Shown here piece by piece: positions 11,950 through 25,354 of a DNA stretch of 58,940 bases. The position numbers and the translations under genes were made by a program. The stretch comes from Gnetum montanum (Eukaryota > Streptophyta > Gnetopsida > Gnetales > Gnetaceae), in contig MNCI01035130.1 of NCBI GenBank assembly GCA_015680685.1, positions 908,378 to 967,317 of the forward strand. The letters are read 5' to 3'. How positions within the stretch are numbered: the stretch's first letter is position 1; each line of letters begins with the position of its first letter. Under the pieces are notes generated by a model that saw nothing but the letters and a program-made list of their open reading frames with translations, was not told the DNA's origin and did not search any database.

Positions 11950-14511
11950 TCCTTAGGGTTTAAGGTCCTCCCATGGTTTGCTAGTTGAAGCAACCTTGGA
12001 TGAATAGGTCATGGGTACAAATGATATAGGAGTGGACTTTAGTAGGTCCACTTACTTGCATGTCTTGGCTTGCTTATTATTTTTGTTATTGGGCTTTTGC
12101 ACAAGCTTCTTCCTTTGCTTGGTTGGTGCCTTTTGGTTATCTTTGGATTTTTGGGAGAAAGAGGTCATTGCATTAATCAACATTAGGGATTGTTGTTCTA
12201 TTGCATGGGTGGACTCAGTTGACATTGGAAGAGGAAGTACTCTAATTAAAAAAGGCTTCTTGCAAAGTGTTGGTAATTGTACCATTACAACAAAGGATGG
12301 CCTTAAAATAGAAAAAGTTGAAAGCCCATTTTCATTGTGAGGAGGTACCCAAATCATGAATGGTTCCCTCATAAGCCTTGGTTCATTGTTAACATTGAAC
12401 ATCACTATGGTAGGCTATTGTTGGCATTTATTAGGTCTTTATATCCATGCATTAACTAGTTCTTATGCCTAACTTGGTTGGAAGTGTTAAGTACCATATC
12501 ATCACTATCTATGATATTTTGTAGGTTGTCCTTTAATGCAAGGCAAAAATCTTAGTGGCAAATGCGGTTGACCTTAAAATACTTAGACACTTGATGGTCC
12601 TCTTTGGTTGTTTGAGTGGGGTCTTTGCATATCTTGCGTAGCCTCTCATGCTTTTTTGGGCATTTTTGATCATTTTTTGGTATTGTATCCTTCCACTCTT
12701 CAATAGTTGATCTAAGGGTTTTGACGCCTTTAAGGATAGCCTAGTGTATTTCATTCAATCATTTTTCTCAAAGTTGGACTACAAAGTAGGCAATGCACAA
12801 GCCTCAGGCATTGAGGATTGATTATTATTATTGTTAGCAAGGGCCTTGGGTTGGTTAGTTCTTAGATCCTAGGTGATCATTTTGTTTTCTTTGGTTACAG
12901 TTGCCATCACCACATTATTTTGTCCTCCTCTCTCTTTGTCTTTTCATGCATGTTGATTCTTATATGCCATGTAGGCAAGGTTTTGGGTAGGATTCATAGC
13001 ATCCTCTATGTTTTTGATTTTGAAAAGGACTTGACTTAGTGACCATGGATCTAGGTAGTACAACTTCAACTTGATGAAATCATTAATTTCCCAATTCAAA
13101 ATAACTAAAAGGTGAGTTTTAGCTATCGACTTTGGGATCTCGTTAAGCAAGGTGTTCCATCATTTGATGAACTTTTACATTGATTCAAGGGGTCCTTGCT
13201 TAACCTTCATCAGCTAGTCAAGGGTGGTATTAGGTTTCAAGTTGTACTTGAAATGGTTAACAAATTCCAAAATTAGATCTTTCAAAGAGGATATTGATCC
13301 TCTTGGTAAGGCATGACACTAGTTGAGGGCCTTTATAGTAAGGGACATAGGAAATATTCTTATTATTGTGTGTGGCTAAGATTATAGTGAGATGCACTCA
13401 TTGTGAAAGGTTATGAGATGAGAGTTAGGGCTACATTCATCGTTGTACTTGGTGAACTGTGGTATTGGCACACCAGGGTAAAGAGTTACTGGTGGGATCA
13501 CATGATTGATGGGATCATCTTGATAGAAATACATGATTTTCACTATCTAAGATGTTCATGCTTTGAGCCTTTTTAACCCTTTAGTTAGCTCCTAGATCAT
13601 CTAAATGGTATGATTTAATCTTTGGAATGTCCTTATTAGTTGTGGGATCTACACGAAGGTTGCAGTGTATGTTGGGAGGCCTATAGCCTTGCAATAGGTT
13701 GCTACATTGAGGAAAGAGGCTTGATCATCATACTAGTGAGTCAGCTTAACAAAGAAAAAGATATTTATGTTAGTATCTAGGGCACAAAGGGAAAAAATGT
13801 GATCCTTAGATTACCTATGGTCCTATAATGGGTTGCATTTGGGTGAAAATAATTTTAGTGATGGTCACAACCACCGAGGAGGGTTGTACTAATCATGGCT
13901 ATGTGGTGAAAGGCATCAAGAAATGAAAGGCTATATACTATGGCACTGATTGTGCTTAATGCATTGTGATAACTGGAATGAATCCAAACATGGTAGGGTA
14001 GTAAGGTAGTAAGGATTGGAGGATTTATCCCATGGAAGATGAAAGGGGGTTTGAGGTAGACACTATGGCCTTGGAGGTTGATTATTAAAATAGGTCCCCC
14101 CATGAGGTTTTCATGTTCAGACTCTATTCCAAACTCATCCTCTTCATCCTATTATTTGTCTAAGCTAGCCTTTCCATCTTCCTCGTCCATATAAATTAAT
14201 TGAGATAGGATGTATGCATAGGATTCAATAAGGGATATCTTGTCATATGGGGAAGGAATATACTCCTTTCCATATAGGTGTATGAGTTCATACTCCCTCT
14301 TGGCTTCTACTTCAATGCTTGGAATTACCATGCTAGCCTAAATCTTAACATAAATGAAGTTATAGTGGTCTTGATTTATGATTGAGAACTCAAGACAAGA
14401 CCTCCTAAGCATAAAGAATTTCCTACATTTAGCCACAGTGGGGCCTTTAAGATCGTTCATCATTATAGCCTATTGGCTAGATCTCACATTGGTAAAGTTG
14501 ACAAGCAAGAT
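11950..14511 (-). pseudogene. Gypsy gag, element 1 (decayed)
   Basis: This is collinear over its whole length with the gag of element 2 (32157-29575). The start codon, intact in element 2, reads ATC here (complement of 14509-14511). The recognisable core is LNEIPKSIAKTHLLVILNWE with DFIKLKLYYLDPWSL (12944-13150), which matches the helical retrotransposon gag domain. A basic segment PTKQRKKLVQKPNNKNNKQA (12052-12405) lies near the C-terminus, toward the protease. Frameshifts and stops are frequent, so only pieces stay open. Gag forms the virus-like particle; this copy is dead. Confidence 0.75.
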
Positions 14512-14514
14512 GGT

Positions 14515-15240
14515 TGATTATTGGAAAGACATGTTTGATAATGTTGATTTTTTTCCTAAACGAAAATGATAAATTAATTGAGAAAAATAAAAATTCCACC
14601 AAGTGGAATTAATGAAATATCAAAAGGGGATGGTTGAAAAATTGTTATACACTGCAACTATAAAATATAGTGCAAGTTGTAGAAGAAAGGGGATATGACT
14701 CTCACCCCGACAAAAGGAAATGGTTTTAATGTTATACCCCTACCACTCTAAGTTTTCTAGTAATGCCCATGTTGGGAGTGGAAAATGAAAAAAGAAGGGG
14801 GGTAAGACAAAAATTTTATATCCTTTTACACAGCATTGGATGTGTTACCCCTTAGTTGGTGGTATCGTAAACACCCAAAAACAAGGTGAAAATCTTGATT
14901 ATTTAAAGGTTTTGATTTTGGTAGGGTGCCAACACTAGCCTTGCCATTGAAAAATTTTCACAATGGAAAGGGGGGATGAGACTTTGGGTGATGGAACTTC
15001 CATGTTGGCTTTGGAATTATCTATAACCACTATAAAGATCCTCAAAAGTCCAAATCACCTACAACCTCAGCACTGGGTTTTAGTGTTAGGGGATATGAGT
15101 TGTAGTGTTCATTTGGTAGCAAAAAGAGATGTTAATAAATTTTTTTAAAAATAAATTTAAAGATTTCAAAGTTTTTGGATTGTAAGAAAATTGGCAAACA
15201 TGCAATAGATTTGGACACATAATTGGATTGAAGTTTCAAA
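14515..15240 (-). mobile_element. 5' untranslated leader of element 1
   Basis: This non-coding stretch lies between gag and the primer site. It shares only patchy similarity with the leader of element 2 (32160-32720). No ORF is supported. Confidence 0.5.
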
Positions 15241-15257
15241 CCCTCCTTTTAGCATCA
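15241..15257 (-). promoter_or_regulatory. Primer binding site, element 1 (degenerate)
   Basis: On the minus strand this reads TGATGCTAAAAGGAGGG, aligned with the better preserved site in element 2 (TGGTGCTAGAAGGAGGACC). It lies about 10 bases inside the end of the LTR at about 15268. Confidence 0.6.
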
Positions 15258-17425
15258 AAAAACTATTGTGACCAAAAAATTCAATTGCTAAAAAAATTGA
15301 TGATTCTAGCTGTAGACAACTTTAAACCTAGATCCCAATGACCTCCATGAAAAACAAGATTTAAGGTACCTTGGATGATCTTGCTAATCACCTAGGGATT
15401 TAGAGAGTGTTAAACAAGGGTAGTAAAATGTAATCTCAACAAAGATATGAAAATATATGCATGAACTAAATCAAATCTAACTATCTTGCATAATAATCAG
15501 AACTATAAACTTTATATTAATAGAAATAAAGAGGTTCAGAAACTGTACAAGTGTTCCTAAGAAAGCAACAAAAAGGGGTTTCTCCAAACCAAGGGCTTGA
15601 AATCCATTGAAACCAATGGCATTGGATGCCATAGTCAACACCATGATCTAGATGCTTCACCACTCATGAAAATGTAAAACCTTGCTACACCCCTCAACAG
15701 ATCTGTTGCATTGGTGATGTAGGAGGGTGAGATGTATGTGGGTTTGTAGCTAGAAATAAGATCCATGCTAAGAGTCTTGGTACCCAAGTTGCTAAATGTT
15801 TCTAAAAAATGCCACATAATCTCATAGGGGTAGAAATGATTACAATGGTTATGGGATTTCATGCTAAAATTTACTCTTAAAAGATTTGTGCCTGCAATGA
15901 ATTTTCAAAGCCTTGAATGCCAAAGAGTGAAACCTTTTTATGGTGTTGGAGCCTTGTTTTTATAGGGTTTTGGCCATAATTTTGAATACAAATATCTGCC
16001 CAACTATTGNTCTATGCTATAGAAATGCTGGGGTGAAGGTGCAATGCTAAGGGTGTAAGATTTATACTCCCCAACCTTGGGCATAGGTGAGCTTATACAC
16101 CCCCCCAGGTGTTTCTAGCTTAGCAAAGACTATACCCTTCACAAAACCCATGAAAATGCAAATTTTGGCAATCTAATAAGGATTTTTTAGCCCCAAGCCT
16201 AAATGTAGACATAATATTACTTTTTTTCACTTAGGAGTTGAGGCTTTTACTTATGATGAATTTTTTAGCCCCAAAAGCTAAAGTATGTGAAATTGCATAT
16301 CTTGAATTACAATCTTCACATTTTACAATGAAGTTTTAGCCTTACGTTTTATGGGGTGAGGGTTACAATGTCAAAAGGTTATAACGTGAGTTTTCTTGGT
16401 GGTGTTTCATTAGTCCCTCTTTGTTATTATTTTGAGGATTGACCCAAGAGGAACCAACAAAGAATAAAAAACATCATTGCAAATCCATCACCATTGTTTT
16501 CCCCTTGTGCTTGATTTAGTCGTGTTGAACCATGCTAAAGAGTGCTTGTGATAATGAGATAAGGCTATGATGAAGGAATGGTCATGAGTTTTGACAATGA
16601 GTTCCATGGGCTAACATCATGGCCACAATATGGCTTTAATATGTTGAACAAGCAGTTAGTCTTTGCACTTCATGCTTTAAGTGTTGGTTACTCGACAATG
16701 CATTTGATGATCCAACACTCCACTCTAAGGTTTCTTTGGCCATTAGGATTCTCCCTTTGCATGTTTGGATTTATTTTTTTTCTTTTTATATTCATTGACC
16801 TTTCGACTTCTTGGCATTATGTCTCCCCATTTATTTTTATGGGGGAAAACCTTCATTGGATTTCTTTGCCAAGGCTAGTTTGATTTCGTCTTCCTAGTGA
16901 AGGAGACGTGTTACATCCAATAGACTCAATTTGGTTTTTCCATTGGATAAGATGTGTTACATTCAATGGGCTTGCTAGTGGAGAATGAGGAAGAGATGTC
17001 AAATGGCCATAATCCATGAATATCAAACATCAGTCATCATTGTTATTGAAGGGTAAGGATGGTTATAATTAGGTTGTAGGGTTATGATAAAGGAGAGGTT
17101 ATAGGAATGAGGTGAAACAAGAACTCTTAGTACAACACAACCGACTCACTAAATCTTGTGCATTGAGGTCACATAGTGACTTTTTTCTATAATGATTTAC
17201 ACCTCCATGATAACATATCAAGCTTCATCCTTCAAGAACAACTTCAAGAGAATAAGAAAAGGAAACAAAGAAAACATGTTGTTACATGATAGTGTGTAAG
17301 TTATATAGAATGATCAACAAACCAGATTAGTAGAGGTTACTTGATGTTACAATATAGAGAGATCTATTTAATGTGCATTAGATGTTACAAATCTTGAAAT
17401 TCATTCATTGTATTAAACAAAGAGA

Positions 17426-17426
<1 letters not shown>

Positions 17427-17459
<33 letters not shown>
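17427..17459. repeat. (AG)n microsatellite
   Basis: About 16 perfect AG dinucleotides in the right LTR. The left copy has only 'agagagattgagatagaaag' at the matching place (about 585). Confidence 0.95.
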
Positions 17460-17462
<3 letters not shown>

Positions 17463-18444
17463 CAAACTCTCTGGTTGTAGATGATTGAAATCATCAACAT
17501 CAATCATTTCTTACAACTTGTTAACAATGGTAAATAACACTAGAAGGAAACATGTAAGTGTTAGATGTAATCAGGGCTATATGATGGATTTAAAATTACA
17601 TTACTAGGGTTTGATAATGTCATCAGTAGGCTTACATTTTGGTGAGAAACTTAGTTTTAAGTGGTTTCTGATCACTATCATATTCTAGATGGGAATTTCA
17701 ATTAAGGGACCCCTCATGATGTTTCTAGCTTCAAGGTTAATGGTCATTAGTCTACTTTAGGATATTATGATTCTATAGTGTGATGTTTTCAAGGCTCAAG
17801 ATTTTTATATTTAAGGTTAACTTGGTCTAACAACATCACAAGTGTTGCTTATTTAGGCTTTAAGGCCAATCAAATGTGCTTACTTATTCTTCTGGCTCAT
17901 TACTACATGATAACATAAGCACATCAAGTGGCAAATATGTGATATAATGGTTAAATAATGTCAAAATAATGTAAAATATTCTAGTGAAAATTCATAGATG
18001 AGTCAAAACCCATTACATCAATGGTCAGATAAGGTCTAAGCATGGTAAAAAAAAAAGGCTATAATGTATGAGTTAAAGGTAGTGTAAGGTCAAACATGGT
18101 CAACTTGGTTAACAAAGGAAGGGATAAATTAGAGAAAATGGCATGAAATAAAAGCTAAATGATGTGGAATGAAGCCAAATGAAGGGAAAATGATGATCCA
18201 GATCACATAAAATGCTATCAAATAAGGTCAAATAAGGCTATGATGATGTCAAATGATGAAATAGTGTGTTGAAAAATGGCCAAATGATGAAAAAATAATG
18301 AAAATAAGGTGAAATTTCACTAAACGACATGAAAATGATAGAAAATAATGTAAAATAAGGTCAAGTAAGATTAAAGCATAGTGGGGAACACGGCCAAATA
18401 AGGCAAAGTAGACTACATATGGCCCAACATGGTTAATTGAGGTT

Positions 18445-18570
18445 ACATTTTGCTAGCTTTACACCTTGGCAGGCCATAGTTTTGCTAGTTTTAGGTCTTA
18501 GCAAGCTGTGGGATTGCTAGTTTAAGACCTTGGTAGGTCATGTTGATAGTTTAAGGCCTTGGCAAGTCAT
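18445..18570. repeat. Minisatellite, right LTR
   Basis: Four degenerate units match the array at 1497-1620. Confidence 0.8.
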
Positions 18571-18963
18571 GATTTCATGCTGTCAAATGATGGCAAAAAA
18601 TGATCGAACCCTATCATTCAACACCAATCAAAGGCTAAACAAGGAATAAAAAGGATCTTAATAGAGAAAATAATGTAAATATAGTGATCCTAAAGTGATG
18701 TAGAGGCTAAATGATGCCAACTAATGGTAACAAAGGTTAAGAATGTAATAAGAAGGTCAAAGTAGGTAAAAACACCATGATATAAGGCCAAACCAAGAAA
18801 AGCGAAATACATGTGATAAAACATGATTAATACTAGTCAAAAGAGCTTAGAATTTTCTAGTTGTAGAACTTAGTAGGCCATGGTGTTGAAGCTACAAGGT
18901 TGATAGGTAAGTTTGGACATCTATGGAAGCTATTTTACGTCAAAAATCAAGGTTTTTTGGGCA

Positions 18964-21640
18964 CCCATGTTGGTCAACATGGGTGGGGTGACCCCTAGCA
19001 TGGATGAGTTAATCAGGTGATTTTGTAGGTTGGTTTTGAATAGTTTCCAACTTCTAATGGATTGCATAGTCAACACAGTATACTTTTGAAGGGAATAGGT
19101 TAAGTCTAGCATCAATTTTGACCTTTGGAAACCCTCATTTAAACCTAGAAGTACCACCCATGCAAGGAAAACGCTAGCTAGCATGGCTCTAGTCTAGCTA
19201 GCAAGTCAAATGGGTTTCATGGCATCTAGAGGTTTGCAGTTGATGTTATATGGTTCTCTTAAGATAGAGAAGGATCATAATAGTTAAAATGGATCATTTT
19301 ATGGGTTGAAGATATAGTAAAAGATGGTTTTAATATTATATACCGTAGAGCCATGCTGGCTAACGTGGCTGGGAGGGGTCTCAATGTGGATGGTTTAGAT
19401 TTGGATCACTACATAGTCAAACATGATCAATCTTTAGCTAAAGCCAAGGTTTTATAGTTGTATTCTTCTATACTAAAGTTTTGAGACTATTTGAAGAGTA
19501 TTTTATATGTAAATTCATGTTGTAAGCTTCACCCACATTAGGGCCACACTATTTAGTATGGCTTTAGTACACCTCAGCATGGATACATCTAATTTTTTAT
19601 TATGGGATGGTTTCAAAGGTAAATTGACCAAGTTTTTAGGCTTTTATGGTTTCTTGCAATGATTGTTGAGGTTTTTACTCAAAACTAGCTATGTCTAATG
19701 GTGGTTTGAAGTGTGCTATGGTTATACCCCCTTGAGCCACATTGGGCAATGTTGTTCTAGCATGGGTGAGGGGGCTTGATGGGTTTTAATGGTTGAAATG
19801 TGGTTGAATAGTTGTTGGTTAAAGGTTTTGGTATTCTAGGCTCTAGTAGAGTATGTTTTAGGCTTTTAGATGTGCCAAAATGTTACAAAAAGTGGTAAGG
19901 AACTTTACCCATGCTCAAGCCACACTACCTAGCATGGCTCTCACTTCTCTTAGTGTGGATGCCTTGGGGTATTGGTTTTTGGTGTACTTAAACATCAAAT
20001 CAACTTAGTATTTAAGCCCCTATGGTTGCAAATGTCAATGAGTAAGGTTTGGAATCATAATTAGAAACTTTGAAGGCCTTTTGGTGGTTCTTGAAGTCAT
20101 CCCCCCTTGGAGCAATGCTAGGTCATGCTATCTAACATGCCCTTAGCATGGGTGAAATGAGATAACAAATTTTTACAATTTTTAACTAGTTTTCTTATGT
20201 TTTGTGGCCTTAGAGATGTTGGCAGGGTTGTAGGATTAGTGTGGTACAACTTTAAGTCATTTTGATACATCCCTAAGCTCTCCTATGAGTTTCCATTAAG
20301 GTACCCACACTCACCAACATGGGTAAGGAAGGTTTCCATTATGGTCATACAAGTGATCAAAGAATTAGGCTAATTTTGGCACGTTTTTTATTACTAGAGA
20401 CTCCAAGAAGGTCGGTAGGTCCAAACATGTTGATGTTGAGGTCAATTTTGGCAATTTATGATCATAGCCCACCCATCCATGCTAGGGTAATGCTATTGAA
20501 TGTGGATGGGAGCCTTCCCTAGCATGGTTTCACTGAAGTTCATGTTATTGGCCATTTTTTGTTAGATTTGACAAGGTTATGGAGCTACTAGGGTTGTAAG
20601 TATCAATGGCTAATATTTGACATCAAAATCAACTAATTCAAAGGCTTTTTACTATTTTTTGCAATCATCCCGCTTGAGCCACATTGTGTAGCATGGCTCT
20701 AACATGGGTGGAAGCGGGATGATAGATTTTTTCTATTTTTGATCAATTATATGGAATTTGATTCTCTAGGAGGCTCTGGTAAGTTTTAACATTACAAGGA
20801 TAGGCTTTGGTATTATTTCTAGCTATAGATGAGGTTTTATGGGTAACCCACACTAGCCAATGTGGGTGGGGGATTCGACAACATTGTTAGGATTTTGGTC
20901 ATGAATTTTCAATTAAATTTTGACAAATTTTGACTACCATATATGAGGGAGAGGTTTTAAGGCTATTATAGTAGGTTTTAAGGCTATTTTAAGATATGAG
21001 AAGGTTCTTATGGGTTATCACTTGGGCACCAATGCTAGACCCAAACTAGCCAGCATGGGTAGGGAGTTCCTTAGCATGGGAAAGATGGATGGTGTATAAT
21101 TCAACTTGTTTTTTGTCAAATTTTGGCTACTAGAGACTAAAAATGGATGCTAAAGTTACAACATGATAATTGGATATTCAATTTTGGCATTTTGAGGTTA
21201 TACCCCATCCATCCACACTAGGGCCAAGTTGGCCAGTGTGGATGGAGCCCCCCTAAGCATAGTTTCACCAAATTTCAAGGTTTTGGGCATGTTTGACTAG
21301 GTTTAATAGGTTTTTAGAGCTATCAAGGATTTCTAATGGGACTTCAAGCTATGTGGGCCTACCTTCGTGTTGAATTAGAGCTTCATTAGCATTGGTGAGT
21401 GTTATACCCCTTGGGCAATACTAGCAAGAGTGGATGAGATCTTGCCCAACATGGTTGCCAAAAGTAGTAAGTTGTATGGATGGTTCTACCCCCTGCTAGG
21501 GTTTGGTGTCTTGCAATGTTAACTTAACTACAAAAAATGACAAAGGGAACATGTTTGTAAGGTTATAGGGTATGGGATGCCAAGGCCAATGTTGGATCCA
21601 CACTACCTACCATAGGTAAATGAGAAATAATATTAGAACA
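18964..21640. repeat. Palindromic motif array, right LTR
   Basis: This is collinear with 1990-4690. The best palindrome is 18964-18983, with perfect 9-base arms CCCATGTTG and CAACATGGG around two central bases. Others are at 19349-19370, 21030-21060 and 21213-21241. Confidence 0.7.
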
Positions 21641-22070
21641 TGCTTGTGTGAGTTTCAAGGAGGTTAAACCCTATCATAGTGGAGGCTTTTAGGCTTGAAA
21701 CCCACTTTGCTTGGTAGGCATTTGATGGGATCCATCAAAATTTCAAAATCTTGAATCTTCTATGTAACTTCCATCATCCCAACATTACTTGAACTTTTTC
21801 CCTTTGGAACTTCTAGTGCATCATCAATTTTAGTACCTAGATTTAGCAAGGGAGGTGGTTTAGATTTGGTTTTAATGCTTATTTTTCCAAAAAAAATCTC
21901 AACTACACAACTCATTCTTCTTCCATAATGCACTAGCTAGAGCTCTTAGTAGATATCTTGCTTTAAAAACTTTCATTCCTTAGCATGGTTGCTTTAAGAG
22001 CCCCTTCAAGTAGTGTTGCTTCCTAGATCCACTACATTCCAGAGGTTTTTCAGGATTTTCTAAAGCCACC

Positions 22071-22737
22071 ATAAAGAAAAGAGGAAGTAGCAATAAGAAT
22101 TTGATCTTGGAGGATGTAGATCCTATAGCCAAAGGCATCTCAAACCTTTCTTGGTTCATGATTTGGCACGGATCAGCACCCATCACCCCAACGTAGGTCA
22201 TTCCTAGCATTTTTCTATGCATTTCTTGCCCTTTTTTGTGCTTTTCCTAGTCTAGAATGTGGGCATTTTTTTTATCTAGAGAATTGTATTTGGAAACATT
22301 AAATTTTAAAAAAATCCAACCTCATTATTTGATGGGTTTTATACCTTTTTAGTATTGCTTGATCATTTAGGTCTGGCTTCATGGTGGTTTCGAATTAGGT
22401 TTCAATTAATTTTCTATGTTTTTTTGCTATTTTTAGTAAAAAAGCAACGCAAGTTTTGACTTTTTTATTAGGAAAATCACTATGAGTTATCAATTGTTAA
22501 GGTTTTTGGTTTTTAGTATTAGGCTTTAAGTTTCAAATAGCTATTGTTTGGTGTGATTTGGAGTTACAGTTTTTTCTTAATAACTATCCTAGTTAGCTAA
22601 TTCAGTTGTGCTTTCATTTATATCTAGATTCTTTAGCTTTATGAGTTTCCAATGTTTCAAATGCTAATCATATTGTAGTTATAGGATTAGCAAAAAGGCT
22701 TGTTCAAGATGGTTGAATCTTCAAGGTAGCTCAAGCG
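22071..22737 (+). pseudogene. Truncated second copy of the antisense ORF
   Basis: Exon 1 is recognisable (KKRGSSNKNLILEDVD) but its start codon is ATA at 22071. Intron 1 follows to about 22615. The sequence then jumps to the equivalent of 6950-7055, keeping the second intron's acceptor 'aatcatattgtag' and the beginning of the next exon, so about 1.2 kb with exon 2 is missing. The homology stops at about 22737. This copy belongs to the internal part of another element whose LTR is shared with element 1, or it shows that the ORF start lies inside the repeated unit. Confidence 0.65.
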
Positions 22738-22739
22738 CA

Positions 22740-23281
22740 TACCTAGAATGATCATTCTTATTCATAGAAATCTTTAGACCTAAAATGTTTTAAAAAATAT
22801 TTATATATACTCTCCTTCTAATGACATTGCTTTGCCCTATCTTTCTAATGTTTCAAATAGGGAGTAATGTTGACTAGGGTCTCTAAAATATTTGCATAAC
22901 AATCACATATAATGGAGACTATTTTTTGTGATTTGTTTTTAAAGTGATGTCTAAACAATGAAACAATTTTGTGAATTTGTGATGTGATTGTATGGACATA
23001 TGAAATTTATGTGTAAGGTAGTTATATCTATATGGTTACATAGTGATTCTTTTGGTATAGTAGATTGTATACATAGTAGATAGAAAACTTGTGAATATAC
23101 ATCATGGACAGGAAAATTGATTTAGTGCTCAATAGTTGATCCTAAATGGCTATATCATAAATCACAAGGCTTTAATTATATCTCTTTGTGTGTAATGATT
23201 TTATACTATAATTTATAATTATCATCTTAGCCTTTCGAAAGATTTACTAAAGGATGCATACTCTTTAATATCTACTTGCTA
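22740..23281. other. AT-rich segment without recognised content
   Basis: No ORF with family resemblance was seen on either strand. It separates the truncated antisense ORF from the 3' end of element 2 and may be older flanking DNA. Confidence 0.4.
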
Positions 23282-25337
23282 GACCTGGAAAATTTGGCTA
23301 CTAGAATGAAAACCAAAATATCTAAGATGTTGGAATAGTTTTAACCTCAAATCCCAAGGACCTCCAAAAAATAGGATTTAAAGCATCCTAGATGGCTTGG
23401 CCAATCACCTTGGGACTTACAAAAGTATTAATGGAAATGTAAAAAGAAAAACATAAACATAAACAAACACGAAAACGTAAATGAAAATGGAATTGCTGAT
23501 CCAGAATGAAAACAAACATAGAAATAAAAACATGAATTTAAATCTATATAGCAATAAACTATTGCTTTATTAAAATGGAAAATAAAGTAATAGATTCCAA
23601 AAGTACAAATTTTGTGCTAGGTTCATAAGAAGTTACATGAATGAGCTTCAAGTTAGTCAAAGTTGGTAGGCTATGTTCCACATGAAACTCCATAATCTAG
23701 ATTCTTTCCAACTTCCATTTCCAGAATGTCCCTGCTAGTTCTCATTAAAAACAACAACTATGGTCAAAATTGGTGTTCCACCTTTGGTGTAGTGGTATCA
23801 CATTGGAAGTCTTTGTGCCCAACATAGATGACAATTTTCTACCAAAGGGGTTGTAATGTTACAAAGGCTTTCTATGTTGCACAACGCTTTCAAGTGCTAT
23901 TTCTCAAAAGAAGTTGGAACTAGAATAAGGTGTTTACATTGGGATTATATAGGCTATGGATTTGCTATTATTAGGGGCTGCACATCGCTACCATGGTTAC
24001 TAATAGATTGATGTATAATTGCAAGTACAATGATCATCACTTCTCATCGTAGTTGCCATTTATAGTAACTTTGGAATACAATGTATTTACCAATGTTGGC
24101 ACCATCCCAACTATGCTGACTATAGTATAATATGCTAAGGTTCTTAGAAATTTCTGGAACCAATGGAACTTTTGGAAGTACTAGAACTACCTACATTGTC
24201 CGTGCTACAACTATTGAAGACTAGGGGTGACTACACTAGACACTGTTGGGAGAATGGAAATAGAAATAGAACATCCTAATAATTTGAATGCTTCATCTCC
24301 TAGGTTTCAGTGGTGACTACAATAGGTTGGAAATGAAAAATTCTAACAATTTGATATACATTTGGAAATAGATGATTCTAGCATAGTTGAGGCTATACCT
24401 CTACAAAAACCCATAAAAATGCTAATTTTGGTCACTCCTAAGGCATTTTTAGCCTTACCATGTCCAAATATAAACATGAGGTAATGTTTTCTACTTAAGA
24501 AGTGAGGTAATAGAAACTTCTAAGGAATTTTTTCAACTCCAAAAGCTAAAGCATGCAAAATTATAGCTCATGAACTGCAAATCTTATATTTACAATAAAA
24601 TCTTGTCAAAAGTTGGGAAATGAAGGTTACAATATGGAAACATGAATTTTCAAGGATGTTTCATTGGTCCTTCTTTGTTAATGTTTGGTAGATTGACCTA
24701 AGAGATATCAATAAAGAACACAAAGAATCATTGAAAGTCCATTAGCATTGTTCCCTCTTCACGCTTGATCTAGTAGTGTCGAACCATGCTAAGGAGTGCT
24801 TGTGATGATAGGATAAGGTTATGATGAGTTAACAAATGCTAAAGGTAGTATTTGGCCACAAGAAAATGGTCATGAGGGTTAACAATAAATTTCAAATGTT
24901 AACATAATTGCTAAAATATAGCACTAACATGTTGATTAATCAATAATTTCTTACACTTTGTGCTTTCGAAGTGTTGATCACTTGGTAATGTGTTTGAGGA
25001 ATCAACATCTCACTCCAAGGTTTCTTTGGTCCTTAAGCTCCTTCCTTTGCACATTTAGAGTCATCGGTTTGTCTTTTGTCAACATTCATTGATCATTTTA
25101 ACTTCTTGATAATTTTATTTTTTCTTTATTTTATTGGGGTAAAATATTCATTGGGTTTCCTTACCAAGGTTGGTTTTGATCTTGTTTTCCCATCAAATGA
25201 GGTGTCTTATACTCGATGGACTTAATGGTGGAGCATAATGAAGGGATGTCATATGGCTACAATGCATGAGTGTCAAACATACTTCAACATTTTTATTTAG
25301 GATGAGGAAGGTTGTAAATAGACTATAGGGTTGGCAC
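23282..25337 (-). mobile_element. 3' LTR remnant of gypsy element 2
   Basis: This matches 15270-17070 of the right LTR (and 32752-34150). Homology begins sharply at 'gacctggaaaattt' (23282), exactly where the LTR ends next to the primer site in the other copies. The sequence to its left is unrelated, as expected for the outer end of an element. It is cut at about 25337, where it joins the end of pol directly; the rest of the LTR and the antisense ORF region are deleted. Confidence 0.75.
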
Positions 25338-25354
25338 TTATTGTCAATCATCAT

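Larger units (their letters stand above)
15270..22065 (-). mobile_element. Right LTR-type repeat of gypsy element 1
   Basis: The 3' (U5-side) end, at about 15268, is set by the primer site and by two other copies (23282 and 32752) that start at the same point. From 16848 on it matches 1-5150. It contains a GA microsatellite (17427-17459), the minisatellite (18445-18570), and the palindrome array (18964-21640). There is no coding region. If all of it is LTR, the length of about 6.8 kb is exceptional for plants. The start of the LTR is not fixed because the homology continues into the antisense ORF. One N lies at 16010. Confidence 0.7.

Noticed and set aside
12011-12340. Plus-strand open frame of 109 codons with hydrophobic start
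   Set aside because: It is the complement of the gag C-terminal region of element 1; the homologous frame 29630-30028 is the same shadow in element 2.
17427-17459. GA tract as a GAGA-type regulatory site
   Set aside because: The tract is absent from the other LTR copy, so it is better explained as a microsatellite expansion.
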